A stretch of 64,000 nucleotides of DNA from contig NZ_FUZU01000001.1 in NCBI RefSeq assembly GCF_900167975.1, forward strand, positions 2,689,331-2,753,330. Reading direction: 5' to 3'. Below the pieces are notes generated by a model. That model saw nothing but the letters and a program-made list of their open reading frames with translations. It ran no database searches and had not been told where the DNA came from. The stretch is from Ohtaekwangia koreensis (lineage in GTDB: Bacteria > Bacteroidota > Bacteroidia > Cytophagales > Cyclobacteriaceae). Numbering within the stretch: position 1 is the first letter of the stretch; every line of letters begins with the position of its first letter. This document shows positions 17,549 to 27,868 of the stretch, piece after piece. The position numbers and the translations under genes were made by a program.

Positions 17549-20500
17549 TTATTTTCTAAAAAATACTTTGACGGTTGTTCCTACATTCACTTCGCTGTCA
17601 ACTTCAATTTTTCCCCCCAGAGATAATATCTGGGTCTTTGCCAAGTACATACCAATCCCTTTACCCTCGATGTGTAAATGAAATCTTCCATAAAGCGTGA
17701 AAAGTTTCCCCTCAATTTTTTGCAAATGCATGCCCAGGCCATTGTCGGAGACAGCGAGGCATATATAATCTTCGGTATTGGTGGCAGTTATGTGAATTTC
17801 TGGAACTCTATCAGGATGTCGGAAATTGAAACAGTTGCTAAGTAATTGATATACTATATTTTTTAAATAAGCATGTGAAGTAGTGATGACTTCAACTTCC
17901 GAGATATTACTCGATACCGTTGCATTTGTATTGTTAATTTCTCTTTTAAAAACAGAAATCACTTCACTGATTTCTTCTTGCAGATTAAGTTCTTCCAATT
18001 GGTTGGGTGTATCTTTTACCTGTAAAATTTGGTTGAGATCTTTAATCACAGAATCAATCTCTTCAGCGGTCGTGAGTAGCTTGTCGGTTAAAGATTTTGT
18101 TTCTTCAGGGTCATTACCCGTCATCCGCATAACAATACCAAGCCCCAGCATCCTGGCAACCGGTCCACGTAAATTGTGGGCAGTAACGAACGCAAATTGT
18201 TCCAATTGCTGGTTATATTCAACAAGCTCCTTTGTTCTTTTGTGAACCTCTTGTTCAAGCGTTTCATTCCGGTTTTTTATTTCTTTGTTTTTGCCTTCAA
18301 TGATAGTGTTAGCGTTCTGAAGTTGATCGTTTTTATTCGACAATAAATTGTTGACATAAATCAGTTCTTTCGTTTTTTCATGGACAACCCCCTCCAGAAT
18401 CATTTTTTGTTTTTTTTCCCTTCTTACACTATACCGAACGAGCGAATGAACCAGAATATAAAATGAACCTATATATATAACGTAAGCAAGCCCGGTGCTA
18501 TACCACGGTGGATTAATACGGAAGCGAAACGACGCTGGTTCACTGATAACATCGTAAACATTTTTTGCGCGTACATAAAAAGTATAATCTCCTGCTGGTA
18601 AATTAGTATAATGTGCATCTCTACCCGTGGTCCATTCAGACCATTTATTTTCAAATCCCTCAATCGTATATTGATACTGATTCATTTCCGTACTCTCCAG
18701 CGAAGAACAGAGAAATTCAAACTTGAGATTGTTGACGGCAAAACGCAGTGTTGGAGTTGTTGTTGCCTTTGTGGAATTTTCGTAAATCAAAGAATCACTG
18801 GTCCACACTTTTTGTATAGATATATGTATAGGATCATTATAGAATGTTTTTTGATTCGGGTTGTAATTATATACTTTTTGGTCATTTCCGATCCATATTT
18901 CACCGGAATTTGTAACGAGTATCGGAGCATCAACGCCTACTCTTAAATTACGAAATGACGTGGCAATTTTATTAAAAGGGGTGAGCAACAATTTAAAATT
19001 TCCTTTAGACTGCCGCTGCAAAACCCCCGCTGTCTCTTTGCCTTTGGGATGAGCGCCCCAGAAATATATATCACCTTCCGGGCTTTCGGTGAGCGTGTAA
19101 ATGCAAAAACCGCTTCCCAGTGCTTTGTCATATACGTCTTCCTGTTCAAAAGAATTACGCGTCTTGTTATAGCTATATATACCGTTGATGGTTGATGCAA
19201 CGATTTTTCCCTTTAATCGATGAATTTTATTATAAATGCTGGAAGGAAGTCCATTGGTTTTGTCATAGAAGGTATTGGAAATTACGGAGTCCATGTCCTG
19301 ATTCAACTTCAGTTTCCAGATGCCTTTGTTGAGGTGGCTGATCCAGATATTACCTTCTTCATCCTGGAGTATATTCCGTGTTTCTTCTTCAAATCCTTTG
19401 ATTCTCTTCTTAGACCATTTACCGTCCTTATTTTGCAATAACCATATCCCGGTATTGTAAGTACCCATGATCATACGATCAGCTCGTTTTTCCAGCGAGC
19501 ATAGCGACATCACCCACGGATGCTTGATAATCATCTTAGCTTTGTCGTGGTATATTTGCAGCACGCTGGAGTCGTGACATGCATACATTGTATTATGAAA
19601 ATTGTAGAGATTCCAGATACCACCTTCTACTCCGGCGAGCATGGTGAAGGTGCCTCTTTCTTTCTCGTAAAAAATCCCCTTTGTTGTTCCTATATATTGG
19701 TATTGAGTTGCACGGCCAAGCGACATGATAAATCCCTTTAGTCCGTTTTTATTATCATAATAGGAGATAGGAGAACTGGCTATAACCTGGAGGATGTTTG
19801 AATCGGCATTAAACCATAGGTTGTGCTGCTGGTCTTCCAGGACAAATGCGTCTCCTTCCAAAAGGTTTTCATTGTCGATGCGATATACCGGCTCGCCGTT
19901 GCTATTAAAAAAGAGTATTGCTCTTCCTATGTGAACCACAATATTACCATTACTGGTACTGGTTATATGGTGTATTTTCAGGTTCTTCAGGTTTTTGTTG
20001 AGCTTTTCAGAGAGCATCCTCCAATCATCATCAGGATGCTTTTCATCTACTGACCAAACCTGATTTTTGTCGTCAAGCACCAACAGGTTGTCATCAGAAT
20101 TACTGGAAAACCATTTATAGTGTGTGTCGCTTGTTTTTGTAAAATGGGGGTTGGTCGCAAATCTGCCGTTTTTATAGTTGTGTAAGCCGGAACCTTTTTT
20201 TAGGTATATGTTATTTCGGCTCACAATAAAGCCTTCACCTCCGGGTTGGTGAACTTTAAATTTACCGTTACCATATATGTATATATGATTTTCGTTGCAG
20301 AAAAATACTTCATTGTTAAAGACTCTCACACCGGTGCGCTCATCCAGTTTGTAGGAGTCCGGGATCTCATGCGTTAATGAATGGTACTCATACGTACCGC
20401 CGGGTCCGATCTTAAAAACACCAACCTCGTATGTTGATGAGGTATATATGTTTCCTTCATCATCAATGCCTGCATAATAAATAGCCTCTCTATTGGGTAG

Positions 20501-20707
20501 TGAAATAAGATCCCAGCGAGTGCCATCATATCGGAGAAGTCCCTCTGTATTGGCAACGTAAATAACGCCATGTTTATCCTGAAGGATCGCCCAGTTTTGA
20601 CTGGCACCCTGGTAAACCTCAATGGGGTAATTCTGTTCAAATAGCTGCTGCGCATGCGTAATAAAACACGTTAGAAAAAACACACATGTCGTAGCGAGGT
20701 ATCGCAT
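17549..20707 (-). CDS. Propeller-type sensor histidine kinase
   Basis: The 1052-residue protein has a signal peptide (MRYLATTCVFFLTCFITHAQ), then a periplasmic propeller with weakly conserved repeats (about 25-620) and a Y_Y_Y domain (about 670-730, YTIEGFENKWSEW). A membrane helix (about 737-757) and a coiled coil (about 770-845) follow. A HisKA domain of the HN type has phospho-His H844 in VTAHNLRGPVARM. The C-terminal HATPase has N-box LLSNCFNFRHP, G1 VSDNGLGM and G2 GKGIGMYLAK. Unlike the two hybrid regulators in the window it has no receiver and no AraC domain, so it must signal to a separate response regulator, and none is encoded here. It is divergent from the GH42 operon. Confidence 0.9.
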   Translation of the reverse strand: MRYLATTCVFFLTCFITHAQQLFEQNYPIEVYQGASQNWAILQDKHGVIYVANTEGLLRYDGTRWDLISLPNREAIYYAGIDDEGNIYTSSTYEVGVFKIGPGGTYEYHSLTHEIPDSYKLDERTGVRVFNNEVFFCNENHIYIYGNGKFKVHQPGGEGFIVSRNNIYLKKGSGLHNYKNGRFATNPHFTKTSDTHYKWFSSNSDDNLLVLDDKNQVWSVDEKHPDDDWRMLSEKLNKNLKNLKIHHITSTSNGNIVVHIGRAILFFNSNGEPVYRIDNENLLEGDAFVLEDQQHNLWFNADSNILQVIASSPISYYDNKNGLKGFIMSLGRATQYQYIGTTKGIFYEKERGTFTMLAGVEGGIWNLYNFHNTMYACHDSSVLQIYHDKAKMIIKHPWVMSLCSLEKRADRMIMGTYNTGIWLLQNKDGKWSKKRIKGFEEETRNILQDEEGNIWISHLNKGIWKLKLNQDMDSVISNTFYDKTNGLPSSIYNKIHRLKGKIVASTINGIYSYNKTRNSFEQEDVYDKALGSGFCIYTLTESPEGDIYFWGAHPKGKETAGVLQRQSKGNFKLLLTPFNKIATSFRNLRVGVDAPILVTNSGEIWIGNDQKVYNYNPNQKTFYNDPIHISIQKVWTSDSLIYENSTKATTTPTLRFAVNNLKFEFLCSSLESTEMNQYQYTIEGFENKWSEWTTGRDAHYTNLPAGDYTFYVRAKNVYDVISEPASFRFRINPPWYSTGLAYVIYIGSFYILVHSLVRYSVRREKKQKMILEGVVHEKTKELIYVNNLLSNKNDQLQNANTIIEGKNKEIKNRNETLEQEVHKRTKELVEYNQQLEQFAFVTAHNLRGPVARMLGLGIVMRMTGNDPEETKSLTDKLLTTAEEIDSVIKDLNQILQVKDTPNQLEELNLQEEISEVISVFKREINNTNATVSSNISEVEVITTSHAYLKNIVYQLLSNCFNFRHPDRVPEIHITATNTEDYICLAVSDNGLGMHLQKIEGKLFTLYGRFHLHIEGKGIGMYLAKTQILSLGGKIEVDSEVNVGTTVKVFFRK

Positions 20708-21453
20708 CGGTTAAATGGTTAAAGATTGTATACCAAACTGCTGATCAATTTGAACTCAAAGCTATAGCAAATGATCTTATCAATACATGGGATGAACACT
20801 AACAGGGACATCGGTATTTTTACTGACTTGCCCAATCAAGACGGGTACTTATCTATTCTGAAGTGTAAGTGCGTCATGGCTATATGCTACACATTATTAA
20901 TAGCCACGTGCCTGTGTATTTCTTTTAATATTAACGGTAGCAAAGACGAAGGATATGAGAAAGGGTGATGATTGTACATCCTTGGGCTCAAATGTCTTCA
21001 GGCGCAATATAGCATAGGTTCGCGCTTGCCAAGACCCGCTATACCTACCAGATTCTTCTTCATGTTAATCCGGCGCATTGATTTCAATGTTAGGATTTTA
21101 GATAATTTCAAATTCGCGGCAAAACGATGTGTGTTTAGGAGTGGCGTGATTACTTAACGGGATGGATTGTCTAGACTCTTTAGACTATTTGTCATTTTTT
21201 AAAAGGGCGGTGATGTAAGCTCCATACTAAATTAAAGAGCTTTTTTTTTCTTACTCATATTTACATTCCTGTAGTAATAGGTGCGCTTAGTATACAAGAC
21301 TGCTACAATTAAACCACAATGCTACGTTACAAGGTGGGTAGACTTTTCGGGATGCATTCTGCGATGTTTTGGCTCTTCAGTGAAAATAAGAACTGTTTAC
21401 TTTGCGTGATGTTGACCTGTAGCTTTTTTGCTGCGGTAAAATAGACGCAAAGA
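20708..21453. other. Divergent intergenic region between the histidine kinase and GH42 genes
   Basis: This 746-base region carries the promoters of two divergent units. The small open frames at 20771-20968 and 20972-21157 have no recognisable features and are probably chance. No confident promoter for the (+) operon was found; a TTTACTTTG at 21397-21405 is one base short of the TAnnTTTG spacing. Confidence 0.5.
20757..20764 (-). promoter_or_regulatory. Possible -7 element for the histidine kinase gene
   Basis: TAGCTTTG on the reverse strand (20764-20757) matches TAnnTTTG and lies 49 nt upstream of the ATG at 20707. This is close to the distance seen for the beta-helix gene. The -33 element is not convincing. 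Confidence 0.3.
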
Positions 21454-23613
21454 ATGATGACGAGTTTAGTTCAAGGTGACGGCAAGAATCTCAGGACGTT
21501 AAGGAAATTTATAATTAGACTATACTTAACGGTGTGCTTGGTGAGTGTAAACCCTATAGTAAAAGCACAAGTATACCCATTTGACGATATACTGTTTGGC
21601 GTAGCGTATTACCATGAGTATATGCCTTATGAGCGGCTTGGGCAAGATGTAGCGTTAATGAAAGATGCCGGCATCAACTATGTTCGCTTAGGTGAATCAA
21701 CCTGGCAATTATGGGAGCCTAAAGAAGGAGAATTTGAATTCGCGTGGATGGACAAAGTTGTAAGCGCGATGCATAAAGCAGGCATTAAAGTAATCATCGG
21801 CACACCCACATATTCTATCCCGGCCTGGCTATACCATAAATATCCGGAGATAACAGCCATGCAGGAGAATGGACAACGACTGAAATATGGCATCCGTCAA
21901 AATGTAGATTTAACGAATCCTATATATCAATACTATAGTCAAAGAATTATAAAAAGAATCGTAGAACACTATAAAGCAAATCCCGCGGTTATAGGTTATC
22001 AGATCGATAACGAAACACATTCCAAGTGGCCGGATGATAAAGTGAATCACCTCCTATATATAGATTACCTCAAGAAAAAATTTCAGACCGTTGACAAAGT
22101 AAATATAGTATGGGGGCTTAACTATTGGGGGCAAGCTATAAATGAATGGGATGAGCTGCATCCTGCCAGCGGATTCAATCATCCGGGCTATAGGCTGGAG
22201 TGGGCGCGATACCAGCGATCTACGGTAACTGATTTTCTTTCTTGGCAGGCATCCATCGTTAAAAAATACAAAGCGCCTTCCCAATTTATTATGCACGACT
22301 TTGCCGGTGCTCTTCGCAGCGATTTGGATCAAAAGGCAATTTCAGCCGTACTCGACTATGCAGGCGTGAATATATATCATTACGATCAGGATCGATCCGA
22401 TGGACTTCGCATCGCCATGCAGGGTGATTTTACGCGCTCGCTGAAAATGAAGAATTACCTGGTTCCAGAAACCAACGCAGCTTCCATTGGCTGGAATTCA
22501 AAAGAACAGTTTCCTCCCTATGATGGACAGCTAAGACTAAATTACTACTCGCATATAGGCTCGGGCGCCAACCTGGTTTCCTATTGGCATTGGCACTCTT
22601 TGCACAACGGTATAGAACAATACTGGAGAGGAGTTCTTCCCCATGACCTCAAACCCGGAAGAATATATAAAGAGATTAGCACCATCGGGCACGAGCGTGA
22701 AAAGCTTGGCAGGAAGCTGGTGAACATCAGGAAGAATAACAAAGTAGCGATTCTCTTCAGCGAAGACTCGGATGTTGCTCTCAACCTTCAACGTTTTGAT
22801 AACAACTTCAAAGGCCCTGAAACCGGCCCCTGGGATGCTGACGGAGCCTATCAAAAGATACTTGCAAGGTTCTACAAAGTTTTATACGATTTGAATGTTG
22901 AAGCAGACTTTGTATTTGATAATACAGAAGATCTTAGCAAGTATGAGGTATTGATTGTACCATCCCTGTATATAGCAAGCGATGCAATGCTGAGCAGGCT
23001 TAATGCTTTTGTGAAAAATGGAGGCCACCTCATGGTAACTATGAAAAGCGGGTTTTGTAATGAGTACTCAGCTGTACGCCATGAGACAATGCCTGCTGGT
23101 CTTACAGATATAGCAGGATTTACCTACCAGGAATTCTCAACCCTGCGTTCGCCGGTTCCCTTGAAGGGAGATCCGTTCAAAGTAAATGGTGAGAACTATA
23201 CCGAGCAATGGGCCGAGTTTTTACAGACTACCACAGCTAAGCCACTTGCTTTTTACGATCATCCGGTGTTCGGTATATACCCCGCTATAGTACGAAACAA
23301 CAGCGGTAAAGGAGCGATGACTTATTTCGGAACTATACCTTCAGAAAGCATTATTAAAAGTATACTAACATCTGAACTGCGTAAACTGAATCTTCTTGGA
23401 ACAGATCAACAATTACCGGAGAGAGTAAAAGTAAAACACGGCCTCAGCAATAGCGGAAAGTATCTTCACTTATACTATAACTTTTCACCGGCTGACAAGA
23501 CGTTCCCTTACATGTATGACGATGGAGTCGACCTGCTCACAGGCCAGGCAGTTCAAAAAGGTATAACCCTGATGCTAAAAGCCTGGGATGTGGCCATCAT
23601 CGAAACAAAGTAG
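21454..23613 (+). CDS. GH42 beta-galactosidase
   Basis: The 719-residue protein has a positively charged leader and hydrophobic segment ending IVKAQ (about residue 39), so it is exported. The GH42 barrel (about 45-420) contains LFGVAYYHEYMPYERLG, the acid/base motif GYQIDNETHSKW (E187) and the nucleophile motif YLVPETNAAS (E339). A trimerisation-like Rossmann domain (about 430-610) and a small C-terminal beta domain follow. GH42 enzymes remove terminal beta-linked galactose, often from plant galactan or galactosyl side chains, and some members act on arabinosides. It is first in a (+) run with GH44, PorP/SprF-SPOR and a hybrid regulator. TATA words are unusually frequent in its DNA (see findings). 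Confidence 0.88.
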   Translation: MMTSLVQGDGKNLRTLRKFIIRLYLTVCLVSVNPIVKAQVYPFDDILFGVAYYHEYMPYERLGQDVALMKDAGINYVRLGESTWQLWEPKEGEFEFAWMDKVVSAMHKAGIKVIIGTPTYSIPAWLYHKYPEITAMQENGQRLKYGIRQNVDLTNPIYQYYSQRIIKRIVEHYKANPAVIGYQIDNETHSKWPDDKVNHLLYIDYLKKKFQTVDKVNIVWGLNYWGQAINEWDELHPASGFNHPGYRLEWARYQRSTVTDFLSWQASIVKKYKAPSQFIMHDFAGALRSDLDQKAISAVLDYAGVNIYHYDQDRSDGLRIAMQGDFTRSLKMKNYLVPETNAASIGWNSKEQFPPYDGQLRLNYYSHIGSGANLVSYWHWHSLHNGIEQYWRGVLPHDLKPGRIYKEISTIGHEREKLGRKLVNIRKNNKVAILFSEDSDVALNLQRFDNNFKGPETGPWDADGAYQKILARFYKVLYDLNVEADFVFDNTEDLSKYEVLIVPSLYIASDAMLSRLNAFVKNGGHLMVTMKSGFCNEYSAVRHETMPAGLTDIAGFTYQEFSTLRSPVPLKGDPFKVNGENYTEQWAEFLQTTTAKPLAFYDHPVFGIYPAIVRNNSGKGAMTYFGTIPSESIIKSILTSELRKLNLLGTDQQLPERVKVKHGLSNSGKYLHLYYNFSPADKTFPYMYDDGVDLLTGQAVQKGITLMLKAWDVAIIETK

Positions 23614-23711
23614 CGCAAGGGGTATAGTTGTGGTTCTCCACTATAGCATTTGGGTATAGCCCTACACGCAGAATTTTTAAGACAATAGATACAATCGTTA
23701 AACTCCTAAAA

Positions 23712-26471
23712 ATGGAAAAATCAATACTCTGCCAAATGAAAATGTGTCTGATCGGGGCGTTGCTGTTTTTTACAACAAGCACGGTGCTTGCCCAAAATGT
23801 AACGATTTCAGTGAATGCAGTTCAGAACAAACGCTTGATTTCCCCATACATCTACGGCCGAAATGAAGGCTTTGACAAACCTGCACAATTTTATAAAGAT
23901 GCAGGGTTGCGCTTTGCGCGGTTAAACGGAGGTAATAACGCATCAGGTTATAACTGGCGTAAAAGAATTACGATTCATCCCGACTGGTATAATAATGTTT
24001 ATGGTACTGATTGGGATGCACTAGCACAAAAAATTAATGACAACTTTCCCAATATACAGGGCATGTTTGCCTTTCAGTTACTGGGCAGAGTAGCATCCAA
24101 TCCAAATAATAACTTCGATGACTGGGCTTACAACCAAGCACAGGGTTGGAGTGGTACTCATCAAAATTTAGCCGGTGGAGGAGTAGTCAATACAACGGGT
24201 GGAGGTCAAGCCTTGGTTGATGGAGATATGAATTTGTTCAGCAAGGTATGGCCGGCCGATTCTTCTGTTGAAATTCTTGATCATTGGTTTGGAGCCAATG
24301 GTAAAGGGTTTAACAAAAACCAGTTTGTGTACTGGAGTATGGATAATGAGACAGATATCTGGTTTGCTACTCATGACTGGGCTATGCCCACACAGTTATC
24401 CGCCGATGCCTTTATAGATCGCTACATTGAACTAGCGAAGAAAGCGAAAGCTTTATACCCGGGCATCAAGCTCTGTGGACCTGTTGGAACCGCAGAATGG
24501 TTTTGGTATAAATGGCAAGGTGAAAGTATAAATATCAATGGCAGGTATTATCCCTGGCTTGAGTATTTCATAAAACGTCTGGGTGATGAGTATAAAACAA
24601 CCGGTGTCAAACTGGTAGATGTATTTGATATCCATAACTATCCTTCCTATAATAATGATGCTGAGGCACTACAGGGACACCGGATATACTATGATGAGAC
24701 GTATGATTATCCAGGTTCAAATGGTATTAAGGGAAGTAAAGGTGGATGGGATAACTCACTTACAAAACAATATATATTCAAGCGTATCGATGGCTGGCTA
24801 ACCGAGCACTTTGGAGCGAACCATGGTATAACAGCCGGTTTGAGCGAATGGGGTACCATGTCCAGCAGCAACCCAAGCCTGGAGTCTGTTATCTATGCTT
24901 CACACCTGGGCACCTTTGCAAACAATGGCGTTGAACTGTTTTCACCCTGGAACTGGTCAATCGGCATGTGGGAAACATTACACCTCTTTGGCAGGAATGC
25001 AAAAAAATACAGCGTATCCAGTACTTCCTCTCTGGAGAACACCGTATCAGCTTACTCCTCGGTAAATGAAAATTCAGACTCTTTAACGGTGATCGTTGTC
25101 AACCGTGATATGGGCGCCTCGCGCACGGTAACCATCAATCTAAACAATTTTACGGTTGCCAACGGAACATACAAAACATTGCAGTTGTCGTCTCTGCCGG
25201 CAACAGAGACTTTCGTTTCCCACACGCAAAACGCATTGAAGTCAAATACAGTGACGGCAAATTCAAATTCACTTACCCTCACCGTGCCATCACTTTCTAC
25301 AACAGCAATTCTGTTGACCAAACCCGTAACGTATACCCTTAGTACTGCCGCTTCACCCGCTGCCGGTGGTACGGTGACAGGTGCAGGAACATATAATTCG
25401 GGAACCGCAGTAGCCGTAACTGCAACACCTGCTGCAGGATATACCTTTACTGGCTGGAGTGGCGATGCCACCGGGACGAATGCCATCACAACGGTGACTA
25501 TGACCGCCAACAAGTCTGTTACGGCAAACTTCCAGGCAATCAAATATACTCTTGCCACTATAGCAACGCCGTCTGTTGGCGGCACAGTAAGCGGCGCAGG
25601 AGAGTATGTTATGGGAAGCACGGCAACACTCACTGCAACACCGGCAGCGGGGTATATCTTCACCGGCTGGAGTGGCGATGCCTCAGGGACTTCCGCTTCC
25701 ACGACCATAACGATGAACGCCAATAAAACTGTTACAGCAAATTTCCAGTCACAGTCCGGCACAACGAAATATACTCTGACAACTATAGCTTCACCAACGG
25801 ATGGTGGCAGTATAACTGGAGCCGGAACGTATGATGCCGGCAGCGTAGTAACACTCACCGCAATACCTTCGGCCGGGTATACCTTTACCGGCTGGAGTGG
25901 CGATGCATCCGGAACGGCTTCATCCACTACGGTAACGATCAGCAGCAACAAAACTGTTACTGCAAACTTCAGCATCACGAGCTTCACGCTTAGCGCTACC
26001 GTTGTGCCGGCTGCTGGCGGTTCGGTAACAGGATCCGGTACCTATATATCTGGAACCGTGGTGCCGATAGAAGCGGTAGCTGCACCCGGATATACTTTTA
26101 CCGGTTGGAGCGGAGATATAGCAGGTAGCTCTTCTTCCCAAACAGTTACCATGAATCGTGACCTCGCTATTCAAGCCAACTTTCAGCCTGAAGGAGATGT
26201 CTTGAAAATTCCAAAGTTATTCTCACCGGACAACCATGGTGATGTAAGTACAGAAGCCTGGAATATTGTGAACGCTTACCTCTTGGATGGTTGTGACATC
26301 GTCATCTACAACCGGCAGGGACAGAAAGTATATTCTTCTACCGGGTATGCCAGTCCCTGGGACGGAACTTCAAACGGTAAACCGCTTCCCGATGGTGCGT
26401 ACTTTTATTTAATCCGGTATCCTGATAATACAAAACAAACTGGTAGTGTTACCATCGCCCGACTGAAATGA
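23712..26471 (+). CDS. GH44 endoglucanase/xyloglucanase with four InlB-type repeats and a type B T9SS domain
   Basis: I prefer the ATG at 23712, which starts a signal peptide (MEKSILCQMKM...VLAQ); the frame is open to 23628. The 919-residue product has a GH44 catalytic region (about 20-540): SPYIYGRNEG, RFARLNGGNNASGYNW, acid/base motif YWSMDNETDIW (E213) and nucleophile motif GLSEWGTM (E379). GH44 enzymes cut beta-1,4-glucan backbones, and many prefer xyloglucan. Four about 70-residue divergent InlB B-repeats follow (about 541-825). The last 90 residues (IPKLFSPDNHGDV..., VIYNRQGQKVY, WDGTSNGKPLPDGAYFYLI) form the gliding-motility-type (type B) T9SS sorting domain. The stop overlaps the start of a PorP/SprF gene by 4 bases. 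A close paralogue lies at 44310-46628. Confidence 0.9.
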   Translation: MEKSILCQMKMCLIGALLFFTTSTVLAQNVTISVNAVQNKRLISPYIYGRNEGFDKPAQFYKDAGLRFARLNGGNNASGYNWRKRITIHPDWYNNVYGTDWDALAQKINDNFPNIQGMFAFQLLGRVASNPNNNFDDWAYNQAQGWSGTHQNLAGGGVVNTTGGGQALVDGDMNLFSKVWPADSSVEILDHWFGANGKGFNKNQFVYWSMDNETDIWFATHDWAMPTQLSADAFIDRYIELAKKAKALYPGIKLCGPVGTAEWFWYKWQGESININGRYYPWLEYFIKRLGDEYKTTGVKLVDVFDIHNYPSYNNDAEALQGHRIYYDETYDYPGSNGIKGSKGGWDNSLTKQYIFKRIDGWLTEHFGANHGITAGLSEWGTMSSSNPSLESVIYASHLGTFANNGVELFSPWNWSIGMWETLHLFGRNAKKYSVSSTSSLENTVSAYSSVNENSDSLTVIVVNRDMGASRTVTINLNNFTVANGTYKTLQLSSLPATETFVSHTQNALKSNTVTANSNSLTLTVPSLSTTAILLTKPVTYTLSTAASPAAGGTVTGAGTYNSGTAVAVTATPAAGYTFTGWSGDATGTNAITTVTMTANKSVTANFQAIKYTLATIATPSVGGTVSGAGEYVMGSTATLTATPAAGYIFTGWSGDASGTSASTTITMNANKTVTANFQSQSGTTKYTLTTIASPTDGGSITGAGTYDAGSVVTLTAIPSAGYTFTGWSGDASGTASSTTVTISSNKTVTANFSITSFTLSATVVPAAGGSVTGSGTYISGTVVPIEAVAAPGYTFTGWSGDIAGSSSSQTVTMNRDLAIQANFQPEGDVLKIPKLFSPDNHGDVSTEAWNIVNAYLLDGCDIVIYNRQGQKVYSSTGYASPWDGTSNGKPLPDGAYFYLIRYPDNTKQTGSVTIARLK
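25332..26186 (+). repeat. Four tandem in-frame repeats (divergent InlB B-repeat domains)
   Basis: Four units of about 70 codons start near 25332, 25547, 25769 and 25982. Each encodes the pattern GGTVTGAGTY, then TATPAAGYTFTGWSGDA and T-ANFQ. They are protein-domain repeats inside the GH44 gene, probably a stalk or adhesive spacer between the catalytic region and the sorting domain. Confidence 0.9.
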
Positions 26472-27868
26472 AACTACCATTCAAACTTTTGCTTTTTGCT
26501 GCGGTATGGTGCATAATGTATCCTCTACAGGCACAGCAGAGCCCCGTCTATAGCCATTACTTTCTTAATCCGTTTTTATATAATCCATCGTTCGTGGCAC
26601 CCAACGGGTATACTGAAGTATACCTGAACTATAGAAATCAATGGGCCGGTGTTGAAGGAGCACCTGTTACCGGAACACTAAGTTTTCATTTGCCACTAAG
26701 CTATAAGGCTGGTATAGCCTTTACGGGTTCTCAGGATAAGGCAGGCGTACTGAAAACAACTACGGGGCTTGCAACCTTTGCGTATCAGGTATACCTGGGA
26801 AACAAGGTTGGCGACAATCATAAGATTGCCTTTGGACTGTCGGCGGGTGTAACCAGTGTTTCTATTCGTGCCGATGATGGTTACTCAAACGACCCGGTGG
26901 TTGGCGCAACATCCACGTTTGAAGGACAGTTTGGTATGCATTATCAGCGCGGTAATTTTAAGCTTGCTTTTGCTATACCTCGTCTTTTCAATACCTATGT
27001 TGCATCTGAGAACAACTTTAACAAGGTTGGCATCAGCCAGGTTCGCAATACTATATCGTCTGCAAGCTATAGTATATATTTTAGTGATCGGATGGTTTTT
27101 GAACCTATGGTTATATACCGTACCAATGATAACACGAATGCTCAGCTGGAAGGCTTAGGTTCTCTGGTAATTAATAGTATAGTTTGGGTTGGAGGATCGT
27201 ACCGACAACGTTATGGCGCTTCGGCGTTTGCCGGAACGAATATAAAGGACAAACTGAAAGTAGGATATGCTTACGAATTTGCAACAGGCAGTACAAATAC
27301 GTTGGGCGCAGGCACACACGAAATACAACTGATCGTACAACTCGGAAAAAAGAAAAGACCGGAAGCAAAAACAAAACTAAAAACTATAGGTGGGTCTTCG
27401 CAGGTTAGTGAAGCTAATGAAACCGGTATATCGAATACAAATGAAACTATAGTACAGCAGGAGAGACCAGCGGAAACAGATAAGTCTTCGAGCCCTGTTG
27501 AAACAGCTCAACACCAAGAGGAAGCTAGGCAAGCAGAGATGCATGCCAGTGCGCTCGTTCCGGTTGATACACCTGATGGAAGTCAGACTAAGGTAATTAC
27601 ACAGTCACTTTCCGGAGAAGGATTAGCCCCTGGACATTATGTAGTGGTAGGTGTATTCCGTTCGCCTGCGTATGCGAAACAATATGCTTTTAACCTTAAA
27701 CGAGCGAACTACCCGGCCGAAGTGGCGTACTATCATGAAAAGCATTACTATATAGTTCACATGAACAATGCGCCACCCACCCGGGAGCTGGCGCAAAAGC
27801 TTTGCAATGAATACAGACGGATGTCGCGGTATACCTTTCGTGACACATGGATTCTCAGTATTGAATGA
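26468..27868 (+). CDS. PorP/SprF-family T9SS outer-membrane protein fused to a SPOR domain
   Basis: The 466-residue protein has a signal peptide ending LQAQQ. A PorP/SprF beta-barrel region (about 22-295) follows, with the family opening SPVYSHYFLNPFLYNPSF and NYRNQWAGVEGAPVT. A Glu/Thr-rich linker (about 300-385) leads to a C-terminal SPOR-like domain (GHYVVVGVFRSPAYAKQYA ... YYIVHMNNAP). In Flavobacterium, SprF is needed for secretion of SprB, and PorP/SprF proteins commonly pair with substrates bearing type B sorting domains. This gene overlaps by 4 bases a GH44 gene with such a domain, so a dedicated partner role is likely. SPOR domains bind denuded peptidoglycan, so the fusion may tether the barrel to the cell wall. 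The next gene begins immediately after the stop. Confidence 0.87.
   Translation: MKLPFKLLLFAAVWCIMYPLQAQQSPVYSHYFLNPFLYNPSFVAPNGYTEVYLNYRNQWAGVEGAPVTGTLSFHLPLSYKAGIAFTGSQDKAGVLKTTTGLATFAYQVYLGNKVGDNHKIAFGLSAGVTSVSIRADDGYSNDPVVGATSTFEGQFGMHYQRGNFKLAFAIPRLFNTYVASENNFNKVGISQVRNTISSASYSIYFSDRMVFEPMVIYRTNDNTNAQLEGLGSLVINSIVWVGGSYRQRYGASAFAGTNIKDKLKVGYAYEFATGSTNTLGAGTHEIQLIVQLGKKKRPEAKTKLKTIGGSSQVSEANETGISNTNETIVQQERPAETDKSSSPVETAQHQEEARQAEMHASALVPVDTPDGSQTKVITQSLSGEGLAPGHYVVVGVFRSPAYAKQYAFNLKRANYPAEVAYYHEKHYYIVHMNNAPPTRELAQKLCNEYRRMSRYTFRDTWILSIE

Noticed and set aside
25052-25987. 311-residue reverse-strand open frame
   Set aside because: It is the antisense of the GH44 InlB-type repeats; its repetitive VTV-rich sequence only mirrors the repeated coding sequence on the other strand.
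25332-26186. Regular repeats that could suggest a repeat array such as CRISPR
   Set aside because: Units are about 210 bases, in frame and encode a known protein-domain pattern; no short repeats with unique spacers are present.
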